DNA of 64,000 nt from Cyanobium sp. PCC 7001 (GCF_000155635.1 NZ_DS990556.1:1364935-1428934), one strand, 5' to 3'. Numbered from the stretch's first letter, positions 24,559-32,328 are shown. Translations and numbers: made by a program. The notes: a model not told the origin generated them from the letters alone.

Positions 24559-24841
24559 TTGAATTGGTCACAGGTGCAGCTTAGCGCTGCATTGTGTGGA
24601 TAATTGTCGCACGCCCAAATTGTTATTGGGCGGATCCGCCTAAATCTCTAAACGCCCTCGACCCGTCCGCGCAAGCGGCGAATCTCATCAGCCTGGCAAC
24701 AGCAGACCCCCTTTCCAGCTACCCCATCTGGCCCTGTCCTTTCAGGCTTGGGTCAGTTTATGCGGACCCGCATAAAATTCCCAGTTCTGGCTTTTGCCCG
24801 CCACTGGGCTGCAGGGCCTTCGGTAACAGGCCTACCCACTC
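24559..24841. repeat. Intergenic region with two GC-centred palindromes
   Basis: 283 bp without a gene between the HEPN start and the DUF3427 helicase start. It contains TTGGGCGGATCCGCCTAA (24626-24643) and TTATGCGGACCCGCATAA (24758-24775), centres 132 bp apart. A hairpin CGCCCAA/TTGGGCG overlaps the first. Similar pairs occur upstream of the DUF262 module. Likely contains the promoters of both divergent genes. Confidence 0.65.
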
Positions 24842-27800
24842 ATGTCCGACCAGGCGCTACCTGCAGGCCTCTTCGACCACCCCTTCAGCGAAGCCATCCA
24901 CCAGGCCCTCGCTTGCGGACCGGCGGGCCTGCACCACCTTGATCCACTCGACCCCGCCGAAGCCCCCCAACGCCTGGCCCGCTACCTGCGCGAGCTGAGC
25001 GAAGCAGCCCTGGCCTCGTTACCAGAAGCCCAGCGGCAGCAACAGCAGCTGGCGCTGGTGAACCAGATCGTGGCCCTGCTGCACCAGAAGGTACCCGCCG
25101 CCGTCCACCCCGGCGACCAGCTGCACCCCAGCGCTCGGCTGCTGCGAGAGCTGCGCGATGCTCCCTTGCTCCCAGGCCAGGCCCCCATCACCCGGCCCCT
25201 GATCCCCCTGGCCGATGGCACCCTGCTGATTAACGCTCCCAGCGAGCCCAGCGTGGGCCTGGCTTTGCAAGCGGAGTGTCCTTCAGCTGATCGGATCGAC
25301 CTGCTCTGCGCCTTCATCAAGTGGAGCGGCCTGCGGCTGCTGCAGGAGCAGCTGAGCGCCCACCTCAACGCCGGCCGCCCCCTGCGCGTACTCACCACCG
25401 TGTACATGGGCGCCACCGATCGCAAGGCGCTCGACTGGCTGGTGGCCCGCGGGGCCCAGGTGCGCGTCAGCACCGACACGCGCCGCACCCGTCTGCACGC
25501 AAAGGCCTGGCTGTTTCACCGCGCCAGCGGCACCAGCACCGCCTACATCGGCTCCTCCAATCTCTCCCATGCCGCCCTGGTGGATGGCGTGGAATGGAAC
25601 GTGCGCCTGGCAGCCCTGGAAACGCCGGCGATGCTGCGCAAGTTTCAAGACACGTTCGAGGCCTACTGGGAGGAGGGTGAGTTCGAGCCCTACGGCGCCA
25701 CTGCCGAGCAGCAGGCCCGCATCGACCATCAGCTGGCCCTGGCCCGTGGCGACGACTCCGCTATTGGATCCGCCGCACCGGTGTGGTTCGACCTGCGGCC
25801 CTACGCCTACCAGCGCGAGATGCTCGATCAGCTGGCGGCAGAACGCTCGCTTCACCACCGCTGGCACAACCTCGTGGTGGCGGCCACCGGCACCGGCAAA
25901 ACCGTCCTCGCCGCCTTCGATGTGGCCCGGCTCCATGCCGACTTTCCCGAGCGGTTCCCCTCGCCCGATCCGCCGCCATTGCTGCTGATCGCCCACCGCA
26001 AGGAAATCCTGCAGCAGGCCCTGGCCACCTTTCGCCAGGTGCTGCGCGATCCCTCTTTCGGCGAACTCTGGGTGGATGGCGAGCGGCCCAGCCAGTGGCG
26101 CCATGTGTTCGCCTCCGTGCAGTCGCTCAGCCAGCAGGACACGGCTGAGATTCCCGCCGATCGCTTCGACGTGGTGATCGTGGATGAGTTCCACCACGCC
26201 GCTGCAGCCAGCTACCTGCGCTGGCTCGACCACATCACCCCCAAACTCCTGCTCGGCCTCACCGCCACCCCCGAGCGCGCCGACGGGCTCGACATCCTCC
26301 ACTGGTTTGGCGGCCGCATCGCCGCCGAGCTGCGCCTCTGGAGTGCCCTCGATCAGGGCCTGCTCAGCCCCTTCCACTACTTCGCCGTAGCCGACGCCAC
26401 CGACCTCTCCGCCCTGGAATGGCGCCGCGGCGGCTACGTACCGGCCGAGCTCAGCACCCTCTACACCGGCGACCACCGCCGCGTGGATCTGATCCTCAGC
26501 GAGCTCGACAAGAAGCTTGCCGATCCATCCCGCATGCGGGCCCTGGGCTTCTGCGTGAGCGTGGAGCACGCCCACTTCATGGCCGAGCGCTTCCGCGCCC
26601 GCGGCCTCAATGCCGAAGCCCTCGATGCCAGCAGCCCCGCCGATGTGCGTCGTGATGCCCTGCGCCGCCTCCAGAACGGAGAGCTGCAGATCCTCTTCGC
26701 CGTCGACCTCTTCAACGAGGGGCTCGACATTCCCGCGATCGACACCGTGCTGCTGCTGCGACCCACCGAGAGCGCCGTGGTGTTTCTGCAGCAGCTGGGC
26801 CGGGGCCTGCGCCTCTCCCCCGAAACCGGCAAGAGCTGCCTCACCGTGCTCGATTTCATTGGCCAGCAGCACCGCCGTTTCCGCTTCGATCTGCGCTACC
26901 GCGCCCTGCTGGGAGGCAGCCGCCGTCAGCTGGAAACCCAGCTGGAACAGGGCTTTCCCTTCCTGCCGCCCGGCTGCCGGCTGGTGCTCGACCGGGTGGC
27001 GTCTCAGCGGGTGCTCGACAACCTGCGCCAGAGCCTGCCCAGCCGCCGACCACAACTGATCGAGGAGCTGCGCGCCCTGGCGGCCGAGGGAGTGATCGGC
27101 CCCGCCTCCGGCCTGGCCGACTGGCTCGACGCGCTGGGCATGGAGCCGGCGGAGTTTTACGGGATATCCACCGCCCGGTTTCCTGTGAGCTTCACCGCGC
27201 TGCGGCGCGAGCTGGGATGGCTCAGCGTCGGGCCTCACGCGGAGGAGGAGCGGCTCACGCGTGCCATCGGCGCCGGCCTGCTCCATCTGGACGACCCCGA
27301 TCGCCTGCATTGGCTGGCTGCCCAGCTGCAGGCCGACGCACCTCCTGATGTCACCGGTCTGGGCGATCGCGAGCAGCGCCAGTGGCTGATGCTCACCGCC
27401 CAACTGTTCGGCACCGGCAAGCGCTGGACGCCCCTGGCCGAAGCCCTGGCGGTGCTCTGGCAGATGGGTGCCTGGCGAGTGGAGCTGGTCCAGCTGCTGG
27501 AGCTGCTGGCCGAGCAGGCGGATCACCGGCTCTACCCGTTGCCCTGGGCGTTGCCGGCGCCGTTGCGCGTGCATGGCCGCTATACCCGCGCCGAAATCGA
27601 AGCGGCGTTCGGCATCCTCCACGACGACGCCCCCTGGATCCACCGCGAAGGCGTGCTCTGGCACGAACCCAGCCAGACCGACCTGCTGTTCGTGACCCTC
27701 AACAAGAGCGAAGCCCTCTTCTCCCCCTCGACCCGCTACCGCGACCTGGCCCTGGGCCCGTCCCTGTTCCACTGGGAGAGCCAGAGCACCACCACCGCCG

Positions 27801-28024
27801 CCTCCCCCACCGGTCAGCGCTATGTCCACCACGAGGAGCGGGGCTCGAGGGTGCTGCTGTTTGTGCGCGAACACCGCAGGCAGGGCGGTGTCACCGAGCC
27901 GTTTCGGTGTCTGGGGTTTGCCCGGTATGAGAGCCACGAAGGGGAGAGGCCGATGGCGATTCGGTGGCGGTTGGAGCGGGCGATACCGGCGGCGTGGATG
28001 CCGGCCATGGCGTTGGCGGTTTGA
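24842..28024 (+). CDS. PLD nuclease - SF2 helicase - DUF3427 protein
   Basis: 1060 residues from ATG 24842. Domains in order: a phospholipase-D-type nuclease (~140-290) with TRLHAKAWLFHR and YIGSSNLSHAAL; an SF2 helicase (~315-700) with VVAATGTGKTVLAAFD, VVIVDEFHHAAA, LLGLTATPER and QQLGRGLRLSPETGK; and a C-terminal DUF3427 domain with ESHEGERPMAIRWRL. Such proteins occur in defence islands and can cut and translocate DNA. High GC. Partial copies of its 3' end lie at 28998, 29938 and 31829. Confidence 0.9.
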   Translation: MSDQALPAGLFDHPFSEAIHQALACGPAGLHHLDPLDPAEAPQRLARYLRELSEAALASLPEAQRQQQQLALVNQIVALLHQKVPAAVHPGDQLHPSARLLRELRDAPLLPGQAPITRPLIPLADGTLLINAPSEPSVGLALQAECPSADRIDLLCAFIKWSGLRLLQEQLSAHLNAGRPLRVLTTVYMGATDRKALDWLVARGAQVRVSTDTRRTRLHAKAWLFHRASGTSTAYIGSSNLSHAALVDGVEWNVRLAALETPAMLRKFQDTFEAYWEEGEFEPYGATAEQQARIDHQLALARGDDSAIGSAAPVWFDLRPYAYQREMLDQLAAERSLHHRWHNLVVAATGTGKTVLAAFDVARLHADFPERFPSPDPPPLLLIAHRKEILQQALATFRQVLRDPSFGELWVDGERPSQWRHVFASVQSLSQQDTAEIPADRFDVVIVDEFHHAAAASYLRWLDHITPKLLLGLTATPERADGLDILHWFGGRIAAELRLWSALDQGLLSPFHYFAVADATDLSALEWRRGGYVPAELSTLYTGDHRRVDLILSELDKKLADPSRMRALGFCVSVEHAHFMAERFRARGLNAEALDASSPADVRRDALRRLQNGELQILFAVDLFNEGLDIPAIDTVLLLRPTESAVVFLQQLGRGLRLSPETGKSCLTVLDFIGQQHRRFRFDLRYRALLGGSRRQLETQLEQGFPFLPPGCRLVLDRVASQRVLDNLRQSLPSRRPQLIEELRALAAEGVIGPASGLADWLDALGMEPAEFYGISTARFPVSFTALRRELGWLSVGPHAEEERLTRAIGAGLLHLDDPDRLHWLAAQLQADAPPDVTGLGDREQRQWLMLTAQLFGTGKRWTPLAEALAVLWQMGAWRVELVQLLELLAEQADHRLYPLPWALPAPLRVHGRYTRAEIEAAFGILHDDAPWIHREGVLWHEPSQTDLLFVTLNKSEALFSPSTRYRDLALGPSLFHWESQSTTTAASPTGQRYVHHEERGSRVLLFVREHRRQGGVTEPFRCLGFARYESHEGERPMAIRWRLERAIPAAWMPAMALAV

Positions 28025-28075
28025 GGGGGCAACCCCCATCAACCCCTCCTAAAGTGAGAGTCTTGGAGGAGTGAC

Positions 28076-28270
28076 ATGGCCCTCGCCATCAATCTCAATG
28101 AAGAGCAATCCCGTGCCCTCGCCGAGGTGGCTGTACGGCTCAATGTGGCCCAGCAGGACCTGGCGGCAGCCGCCGTTCGCGATCTGTTGAGCAGGCCCTC
28201 CGCCGACTTTGAAGTCGCCGCCTCCCAAGTGCTGGCAAAGAATGAGGAGCTCTACCGGCGCCTGGCTTGA
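28076..28270 (+). CDS. Antitoxin partner of Doc
   Basis: 64 residues from ATG 28076: MALAINLNEEQSRALAEVAVRL, then DLAAAAVRDLLSRPSADF, ending NEELYRRLA. A ribbon-helix-helix-like start and acidic helical C-terminus fit a small antitoxin. The sequence TTGA overlaps its stop with the start of the doc gene. Expected to neutralise Doc and repress the operon; GGAGGAG precedes the start. Confidence 0.8.
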   Translation: MALAINLNEEQSRALAEVAVRLNVAQQDLAAAAVRDLLSRPSADFEVAASQVLAKNEELYRRLA

Positions 28271-28656
28271 TCCGCTTTCTCAGCCTCAGCGAGGTTCTGG
28301 AGCTGCATCGCCGTCTGATCGCCACCTCTGGTGGATTGCCCGGATTGCGGGACCTTGGCCTATTGGAGGCGTCACTCTCGCAGCCCCGCCAGACATTCTC
28401 GGGTACTGATCTCTATCCCACTCTCGTCGATAAGGCAGCAGCCCTTGGGTTTTCTCTGATCAGGAACCATCCCTTTTTGGATGGCAACAAACGCATCGGT
28501 CATGCCGCCATGGAAGTCATGCTGATGCTGAACGGGTATGAACTGACCGCTTCGACGGAAGCAGCGGAAGCCACCATTCTGGCTGTGGCCTCCGGAGCGC
28601 TTGGGCGCCAGGCCTTCAGCAACTGGGTTCGGCAAATGATCAAGAGCTTGGAATGA
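28267..28656 (+). CDS. doc: Doc (death-on-curing) toxin, Fic family
   Basis: 129 residues, TTG start overlapping the antitoxin TGA by four bases. It contains the Fic/Doc active loop HPFLDGNKRIGHAAMEVMLMLNGYEL, with the K of the Doc type, plus GGLPGLRDLGLLEASLSQPRQTF. Doc phosphorylates elongation factor Tu and blocks translation. The pair looks intact. A possible hairpin follows the stop (AGGTGAT/ATCACCT, 28656-28680). Confidence 0.9.
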   Translation: MIRFLSLSEVLELHRRLIATSGGLPGLRDLGLLEASLSQPRQTFSGTDLYPTLVDKAAALGFSLIRNHPFLDGNKRIGHAAMEVMLMLNGYELTASTEAAEATILAVASGALGRQAFSNWVRQMIKSLE

Positions 28657-28718
28657 GGTGATTCTGCAAAAAGATCACCTTCCGCCTAGGCACTCACTCC
28701 GGAACGGCCGACCAGGGT

Positions 28719-28950
28719 TCATCCATGGAGCACCTCACCATGGTCACTCGCCTCGCGCACGCTCGGATCGCCACCCCGATAGCGGACTTCTATCTCCTCT
28801 GGCCGCCGGACCAGGAGATCCAGGGGGAATCGCACCTGGCAGAGTCAGCAGATCTCACGGATCGTGGCCAGGTGGCGACCCTGGAAGGGCATCACCACCA
28901 GGACGTCGGCATCGGAATCCCAGCGCGTCGCCACGAGCCAGAGGTGTCGG
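28719..28950 (-). pseudogene. Remnant of an MNT-type nucleotidyltransferase
   Basis: On the minus strand, pieces of a nucleotidyltransferase are readable in shifted frames: ARGDA, then WDSDADVLVVMPFQGRHLATIREIC followed by a stop, and QVRFPLDLLVRRPEEIEV, then SVREASDHGEVLHG ending at 28719. The GSRARGDA-x-DSD-x-DLLV pattern and the SVREA...HGEVL end are typical of the family. At least one frameshift and one stop/deletion break it. It was presumably part of a nucleotidyltransferase-HEPN toxin-antitoxin pair. Confidence 0.65.
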
Positions 28951-28997
28951 CGTGGTGGTCATGGGCCTCATCATCGCGAGGCTTCCAAGAACAGGCC

Positions 28998-29259
28998 ACG
29001 GTGCCCTGGGCCCTGCCGGTGCCCCTGAGCGTCCAGGGCCGCTACAGCCGCGCCGAGATCGAAGCGGCCTACTGCTGCGCAGAAACCTTGCGGCTACGTG
29101 CGGGAACACCGTAAGCAGGGCGGTGTCACCGAGCTGTTTCGGTGCCTGGGCTTTGCCACCGACGAAAGCCACGAGGGGGAGAGGCCGATGGCGATCCGTT
29201 GGCGGCTGGAATGGCCAATCCCAGCGGCGCGGATGCCCCCCATGGCCATGGCGGTTTGA
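28998..29259 (+). pseudogene. Decayed copy of the DUF3427 helicase 3' end
   Basis: 29003-29071 encodes LPVPLSVQGRYSRAEIEAAY, matching LPAPLRVHGRYTRAEIEAAF of the intact gene (27541-27610). 29096-29259 encodes REHRKQGGVTELFRCLGFA to the same C-terminal MAMAV and stop as the parent (27868-28024), in a different frame. The ~250 bp between the two parental segments are missing. A duplicated, then deleted, gene end. Confidence 0.8.
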
Positions 29260-29269
29260 AGGAGGGGCG

Positions 29270-29547
29270 TCAGCAAGGGTTCAGGTCCTGCAGCAGCACA
29301 CGGCAATGGGCCTTGAGAGTAGGCAGATCAACCTGAATCGAACCCCACACAAGGCGATCACTCACGTTCAGATATTCATGGGTCAACAGATTGCGAAAGT
29401 CGATGATCTGTCTCCCTTCCGGTATGGAGGCGAACAGATCTGGCAACCTGCGGGAGATCACCTTAAGCGCCTTTCCAATGATGATGAATTCCCGCTCCAC
29501 TGCCGAGCGGATCAGGCGGCTTTGACCATAGTTGGATCACGCTGCAT
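29270..29547 (-). pseudogene. HepT-like HEPN toxin, N-terminal deletion
   Basis: The frame ending at 29270 reads REFIIIGKALKVISRRL, then IDFRNLLTHEYLNVSDRLVW, with the HepT active motif R-x4-H-x-Y (RNLLTHEY). The normal N-terminus is lost. Eight bases after the MNT stop an ATG (29547) starts MQRDP, typical of HepT, but it ends after 11 codons. The part SNYGQSRLIRSAV joins the C-terminal half only in another frame. A deletion of roughly 30 residues has disrupted the toxin. GTG 29500 could still give a 76-residue fragment. Confidence 0.7.
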
Positions 29548-29554
29548 AGAGCCT

Positions 29555-29848
29555 CTACTTGCCAGCTTCGATCGAAGCCTTGATGTAGGGATTGCGAACC
29601 GCGTCTTCCATCACAAGGTCAACCGGGGCTGGGAGTTGCTGGCGAAGCTCATTCAGCAAACTGAAGTAGGCTTTGTAGAGAGCTCCCGCATCACAGGGCG
29701 GGAATTCCACCAGCAGGTCGATATCACTCACGCCTGGTTGGTACTGGGAGCCCACAACAGAACCGAAGGCATGCAGCCGCGCCACATGATGGCGACGGCA
29801 TGCCTCTGTGATGGCCTCACGTTGCTGTGGAGTCAGTGCGATGGTCAT
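29555..29848 (-). CDS. MntA-like nucleotidyltransferase antitoxin
   Basis: 97 residues from ATG 29848. It contains the minimal nucleotidyltransferase signature HAFGSVVGSQYQPGVSDIDLLVEF (GS-x9-D-x-D) and ends DLVMEDAVRNPYIKASIEAGK, as in MNT proteins paired with HepT. The family adds AMP groups to the HEPN toxin's tyrosine. The toxin gene immediately downstream is damaged, so this antitoxin is orphaned. GSVVGS replaces the more usual GSRARG. Confidence 0.8.
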   Translation of the reverse strand: MTIALTPQQREAITEACRRHHVARLHAFGSVVGSQYQPGVSDIDLLVEFPPCDAGALYKAYFSLLNELRQQLPAPVDLVMEDAVRNPYIKASIEAGK

Positions 29849-29937
29849 GGCCCCATTGTGACCTGCCTTCATCGAGGTGATCGGATTCGCTGTCATCTCC
29901 GGAACACCGACAGGCTTCTGCGCCGCGGCCCCCTGAC

Positions 29938-30003
29938 CCGTGCCCTGCCAGTGCCCCTGGATCCACCGCGAAGGCGTGCTCTGGCACGAACCCAGCCAGA
30001 CCG
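29938..30003 (+). pseudogene. Fragment of the DUF3427 helicase gene, 50 bp identical
   Basis: 29954-30003 is identical over 50 bases to 27631-27680 in the intact helicase gene (encoding WIHREGVLWHEPSQT). It is preceded by CCCTGCCAGTGCCC, which resembles another part of the decayed copy (29010-29023). This suggests a deletion through short matching sequence. Not a gene. Confidence 0.85.
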
Positions 30004-30120
30004 CCGCGGCCAGACCGATCTCATGACAGCCAGCAGCTCCCTTCCGTGCAGGCTGGTGGGTTGATGGCTCACAATGCCGCCCACGTTCCGCTCCGGCGCC
30101 CTCTGCCTGAAGAGCCGCTG

Positions 30121-30321
30121 ATGACCAGGCCCCCCACATCCCGGCTGGAGACGTTCGGCCGCTTTCTGCTGCGCGGCCTGCGCATTGGCGCCAGCACGGT
30201 GTCGGTCGTGGAGCTGCTGCGCAACCACTGGACCGGCGGCATCAGTGCCGGGCTGGCCTGGTTGGTGTTTCTGCTGGTGGAGCGGCGGCTGCCGCCCGTT
30301 CCTGCGGATGCTGAGGACTGA
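30121..30321 (+). CDS. Small hypothetical membrane protein
   Basis: 66 residues from ATG 30121: MTRPPTSRLETFGRFLLRGL, then VVELLRNHWTGGISAGLAWL and VFLLVERRLPPVP. One or two hydrophobic stretches with basic flanks. An upstream in-frame start exists at 30046. Not recognised; possibly real because hydrophobicity is well organised. 30322-30523 next to it shows nothing I can identify. Confidence 0.4.
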   Translation: MTRPPTSRLETFGRFLLRGLRIGASTVSVVELLRNHWTGGISAGLAWLVFLLVERRLPPVPADAED

Positions 30322-30523
30322 TCTTGAGTTCGCGGTGGCCGGTGGAAGGATCGAGCTCCCGACTGAACCGCCACTCCGGCAGCAGCCCCACCACCAGTTC
30401 GGCAGTGGTGCGCACCAACGAGCCGGCGCCGAGGTGGCCACGCCGGCCTGAGATCCGGAGGCCCCGATCGTTTCCCCGGTGGTACGCATTTGTGAGGGCA
30501 GGAAGACCACCAACAGAACGGCG

Positions 30524-30933
30524 GCCGGCAGGCCCGCAACGCCATGGCCGCCGGCTTCGACGGTGTGGAGGTGCACGGCGCCAACGGCTACCAGGTGGAT
30601 CAGGTCCTGCGCGACAGCACGAACCACCGCAGCGACCCCTACGGCGGGCCGCTCCACCACCGCGCACGGCTGCTGCTCGTGGGGCTGCGCCTCTCCCCCC
30701 TCAACAGCTTCAACGACAGCGCCGACAGCGATCCGATCGGTGTGATCACCTGGCTGGTTCAGCAGCTCAATGACCTGCCGCTGGCCTACCTGCACCTGAT
30801 GCACGGCGATGTGCTCACGACGGCCCGGGAGCGCATCCGCCGCGGCGCCGTGCTGAATGCCGCCGATCCGGCCACGTTCTACAGCCCGGGCCCTGTGGGG
30901 TACACCGATTACCCCACCCTCGCGGCGGCCTGA
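30524..30933 (+). pseudogene. C-terminal part of an Old Yellow Enzyme with internal deletions
   Basis: The open frame reads RQARNAMAAGFDGVEVHGAN, then QVLRDSTNHRSDPYGG, RLSPLNSFNDSADSDP, LAYLHLMHGD and NAADPATFYSPGPVGYTDYPTL, all signature segments of alkene reductases near the substrate pocket and C-terminus. The N-terminal half is absent. Two in-frame deletions remove the strand after RARLLL and the FMN-phosphate region before RERIRRGAVLN. A gene start (ATG 30544) exists but the product could not bind FMN. Compare the N-terminal stub at 13924. Confidence 0.75.
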
Positions 30934-31344
30934 CTCTCTGTCAGGCGACCACTGAGCGGCAGGGGGATGGTGGTGTCGGCCAGTTGGGGCAGGTCACGGT
31001 CCCATCCCCCACGGTCAACGAGCCATCCCCAAACGGCGCGGGGTTCGGGGTTGCCGCTGCCTGAGCGGGAGCACCGTTGGCCCACTGGCTGGCCAGTGAT
31101 CGAGTCGCCTGGTGACTCCGACATTCATCACGACAGGAAGCTGATCGCCGCAACTGCCGGAGATCTGGGCAGAGGAGAGCCGTGTAGAGCAGCCGGTGGG
31201 CTGGTGGTGAGGCCTGAGTTCGTGTTCTACCTGCGTTCTCCGGGATGAAACGGTCCGCCGAGGGGCAAGAGTGCCATCGCTGAATCCTGCTAGCGTTGCG
31301 GAGACAAACTTCAAAGTCCTGGTTGTCAACGAGGCACAGACAGC
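30934..31344. other. Intergenic stretch without recognised gene
   Basis: About 410 bp. Open frames on both strands lack organised hydrophobicity or known motifs, and I cannot assign a remnant. The last ~60 bp probably hold the promoter of the secreted protein at 31345. Confidence 0.5.
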
Positions 31345-31590
31345 ATGAAACCGATCGCGATCGTCACCCTCATGGCCGCAACCATCACCTCCACGGCGGG
31401 TGTGATGGTGGCACGACCCGCCCAGGCCAATCAGCCCAACATGAAGGCGGCATTGGTGAACCTCAAGCAGGCCAAGCAGAGTCTGGAGCAGGCCACCCAT
31501 GACAAAGGCGGCCACCGTGTCAAGGCCATCCAGTTGATCAACGAGGCGATCGAAGAAGTGAAAAAGGGTATCGATTCCGGCCGCATGTAG
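31345..31590 (+). CDS. Small secreted helical protein
   Basis: 81 residues from ATG 31345. The signal peptide MKPIAIVTLMAATITSTAG ends near RPAQA. The mature ~50 residues, MKAALVNLKQAKQSLEQATH and HRVKAIQLINEAIEEVKKGI, form two amphipathic helices with a heptad-like pattern. Similar small periplasmic helical proteins exist in many proteobacteria; the function is unknown. Confidence 0.65.
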   Translation: MKPIAIVTLMAATITSTAGVMVARPAQANQPNMKAALVNLKQAKQSLEQATHDKGGHRVKAIQLINEAIEEVKKGIDSGRM

Positions 31591-31610
31591 GCCGCTCCAC
31601 CGCGGTTTCG

Positions 31611-31789
31611 ATGGATCACCTTGGCCAGATCACCATCAATCCGGCGGTGCGTTGGAGATGTTCTGCCTCGGCATCGGGAATGCCGGCAATGCCACAACCG
31701 CAGGTCTGCCTGTGAACAATCGCGAGGCAATTGAAGCCTTCTCGACCCATCCCGAGGCCAGCTTTTTTCTGCTCAGAGCAGATGCCTGA
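31611..31789 (+). pseudogene. Remnant of a DUF433-DUF5615 toxin-antitoxin pair
   Basis: 31611 onward encodes HLGQITINPAV, resembling the N-terminal strand of DUF433 antitoxins (RITINP-x-V). From 31658 another frame encodes CLGIGNAG, then NNREAIEAFSTHPEASFFLL to the stop at 31789, matching the C-terminus of DUF5615 (Mut7-C-like) toxins. The order antitoxin-toxin is as in intact pairs, with the middle deleted. Assignment rests on short motifs from memory. Confidence 0.5.
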
Positions 31790-31828
31790 CAGCTTCGGCA
31801 CGCCCCCAGCCCATGCGATCGGCCCCTG

Positions 31829-31882
31829 GTGACCCTCGAAACGGGAAATCCCTCGTCCACTGGAAAAGCCAGAGCACCATCC
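31829..31882 (+). pseudogene. Fragment of the DUF3427 helicase gene
   Basis: The codons SLVHWKSQST (31851-31882) match SLFHWESQST of the intact helicase gene (27762-27792), with most bases identical. Just before, GTGACCCTCGAAAC resembles GTGACCCTCAACAA (27691-27704) of the parent. The intervening ~60 bp are missing. Same strand as the parent. Confidence 0.6.
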
Positions 31883-31905
31883 ACAGGCGGCGACCGTGCC
31901 GTGGC

Positions 31906-32187
31906 TCAGGTGCCGTTGCCCCCGAACATGTCGTCATCGGCCTCGAAGGGTTCGAACTCACTCCAGCCCGGGCTGGCGGCATCGAACAGTCCGAAGCGGG
32001 CAGCCTCATCGTCCATCAGCGTGTCGCCGGTGGGGCGGGTGTCGCAGCTGACGCCTCCACCGGCCGTGGGATGGCAGTCATCGAACACCACATCGGCCCT
32101 GGCGGCGACACCGCCAGGAACACCAGGCAGAACCCCGGCCCAGATCAGGGTGCCCAGGCACAGGACACAACGGCGCAGAGGGATCAC
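31906..32187 (-). CDS. Small secreted protein of picocyanobacterial type
   Basis: 93 residues from GTG 32187 (a TTG at 32229 is possible). The signal peptide IPLRRCVLCLGTLIWAGVL ends at ARA; the mature part reads VVFDDCHPTAGGGVSCDTRP, then MDDEAARFGLFDAASPGWSEF and DDDMFGGN. The end EFEPFEADDDMFGGN and a two-Cys loop resemble a small protein family I recall from marine and freshwater Synechococcus. Function unknown. Confidence 0.65.
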   Translation of the reverse strand: MIPLRRCVLCLGTLIWAGVLPGVPGGVAARADVVFDDCHPTAGGGVSCDTRPTGDTLMDDEAARFGLFDAASPGWSEFEPFEADDDMFGGNGT

Positions 32188-32328
32188 AGGGTGCGGAGCG
32201 AAGAGGGAATGGTGGGATCCTGGCAGCAACGCTCAGGTTGCCGATGCCCACAGCCTGAACCGCCGTGGTGGTGGCGTCGTGCAGCGCAGCTGCCAGGCTG
32301 AGGCCGGAGTGCCGGCGGGCTGCAACAG

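Noticed and set aside
27363..27370. HIP1 octamer GCGATCGC as a marker
   Set aside because: Occurs inside coding sequence; a single or few copies in a high-GC window carry no information.
24842..28042. 919-codon minus-strand frame opposite the DUF3427 helicase
   Set aside because: Composition is a shadow of high-GC coding DNA; the plus strand has clear helicase motifs.
28656..28680. attC or strong terminator after doc
   Set aside because: Only a 7-bp stem with 11-base loop, no GTT/AAC boxes and no T-run; at most a weak terminator.
30934..31344. Possible gene on either strand in the 410-bp gap
   Set aside because: Frames lack organised composition, start signals or recognisable motifs.
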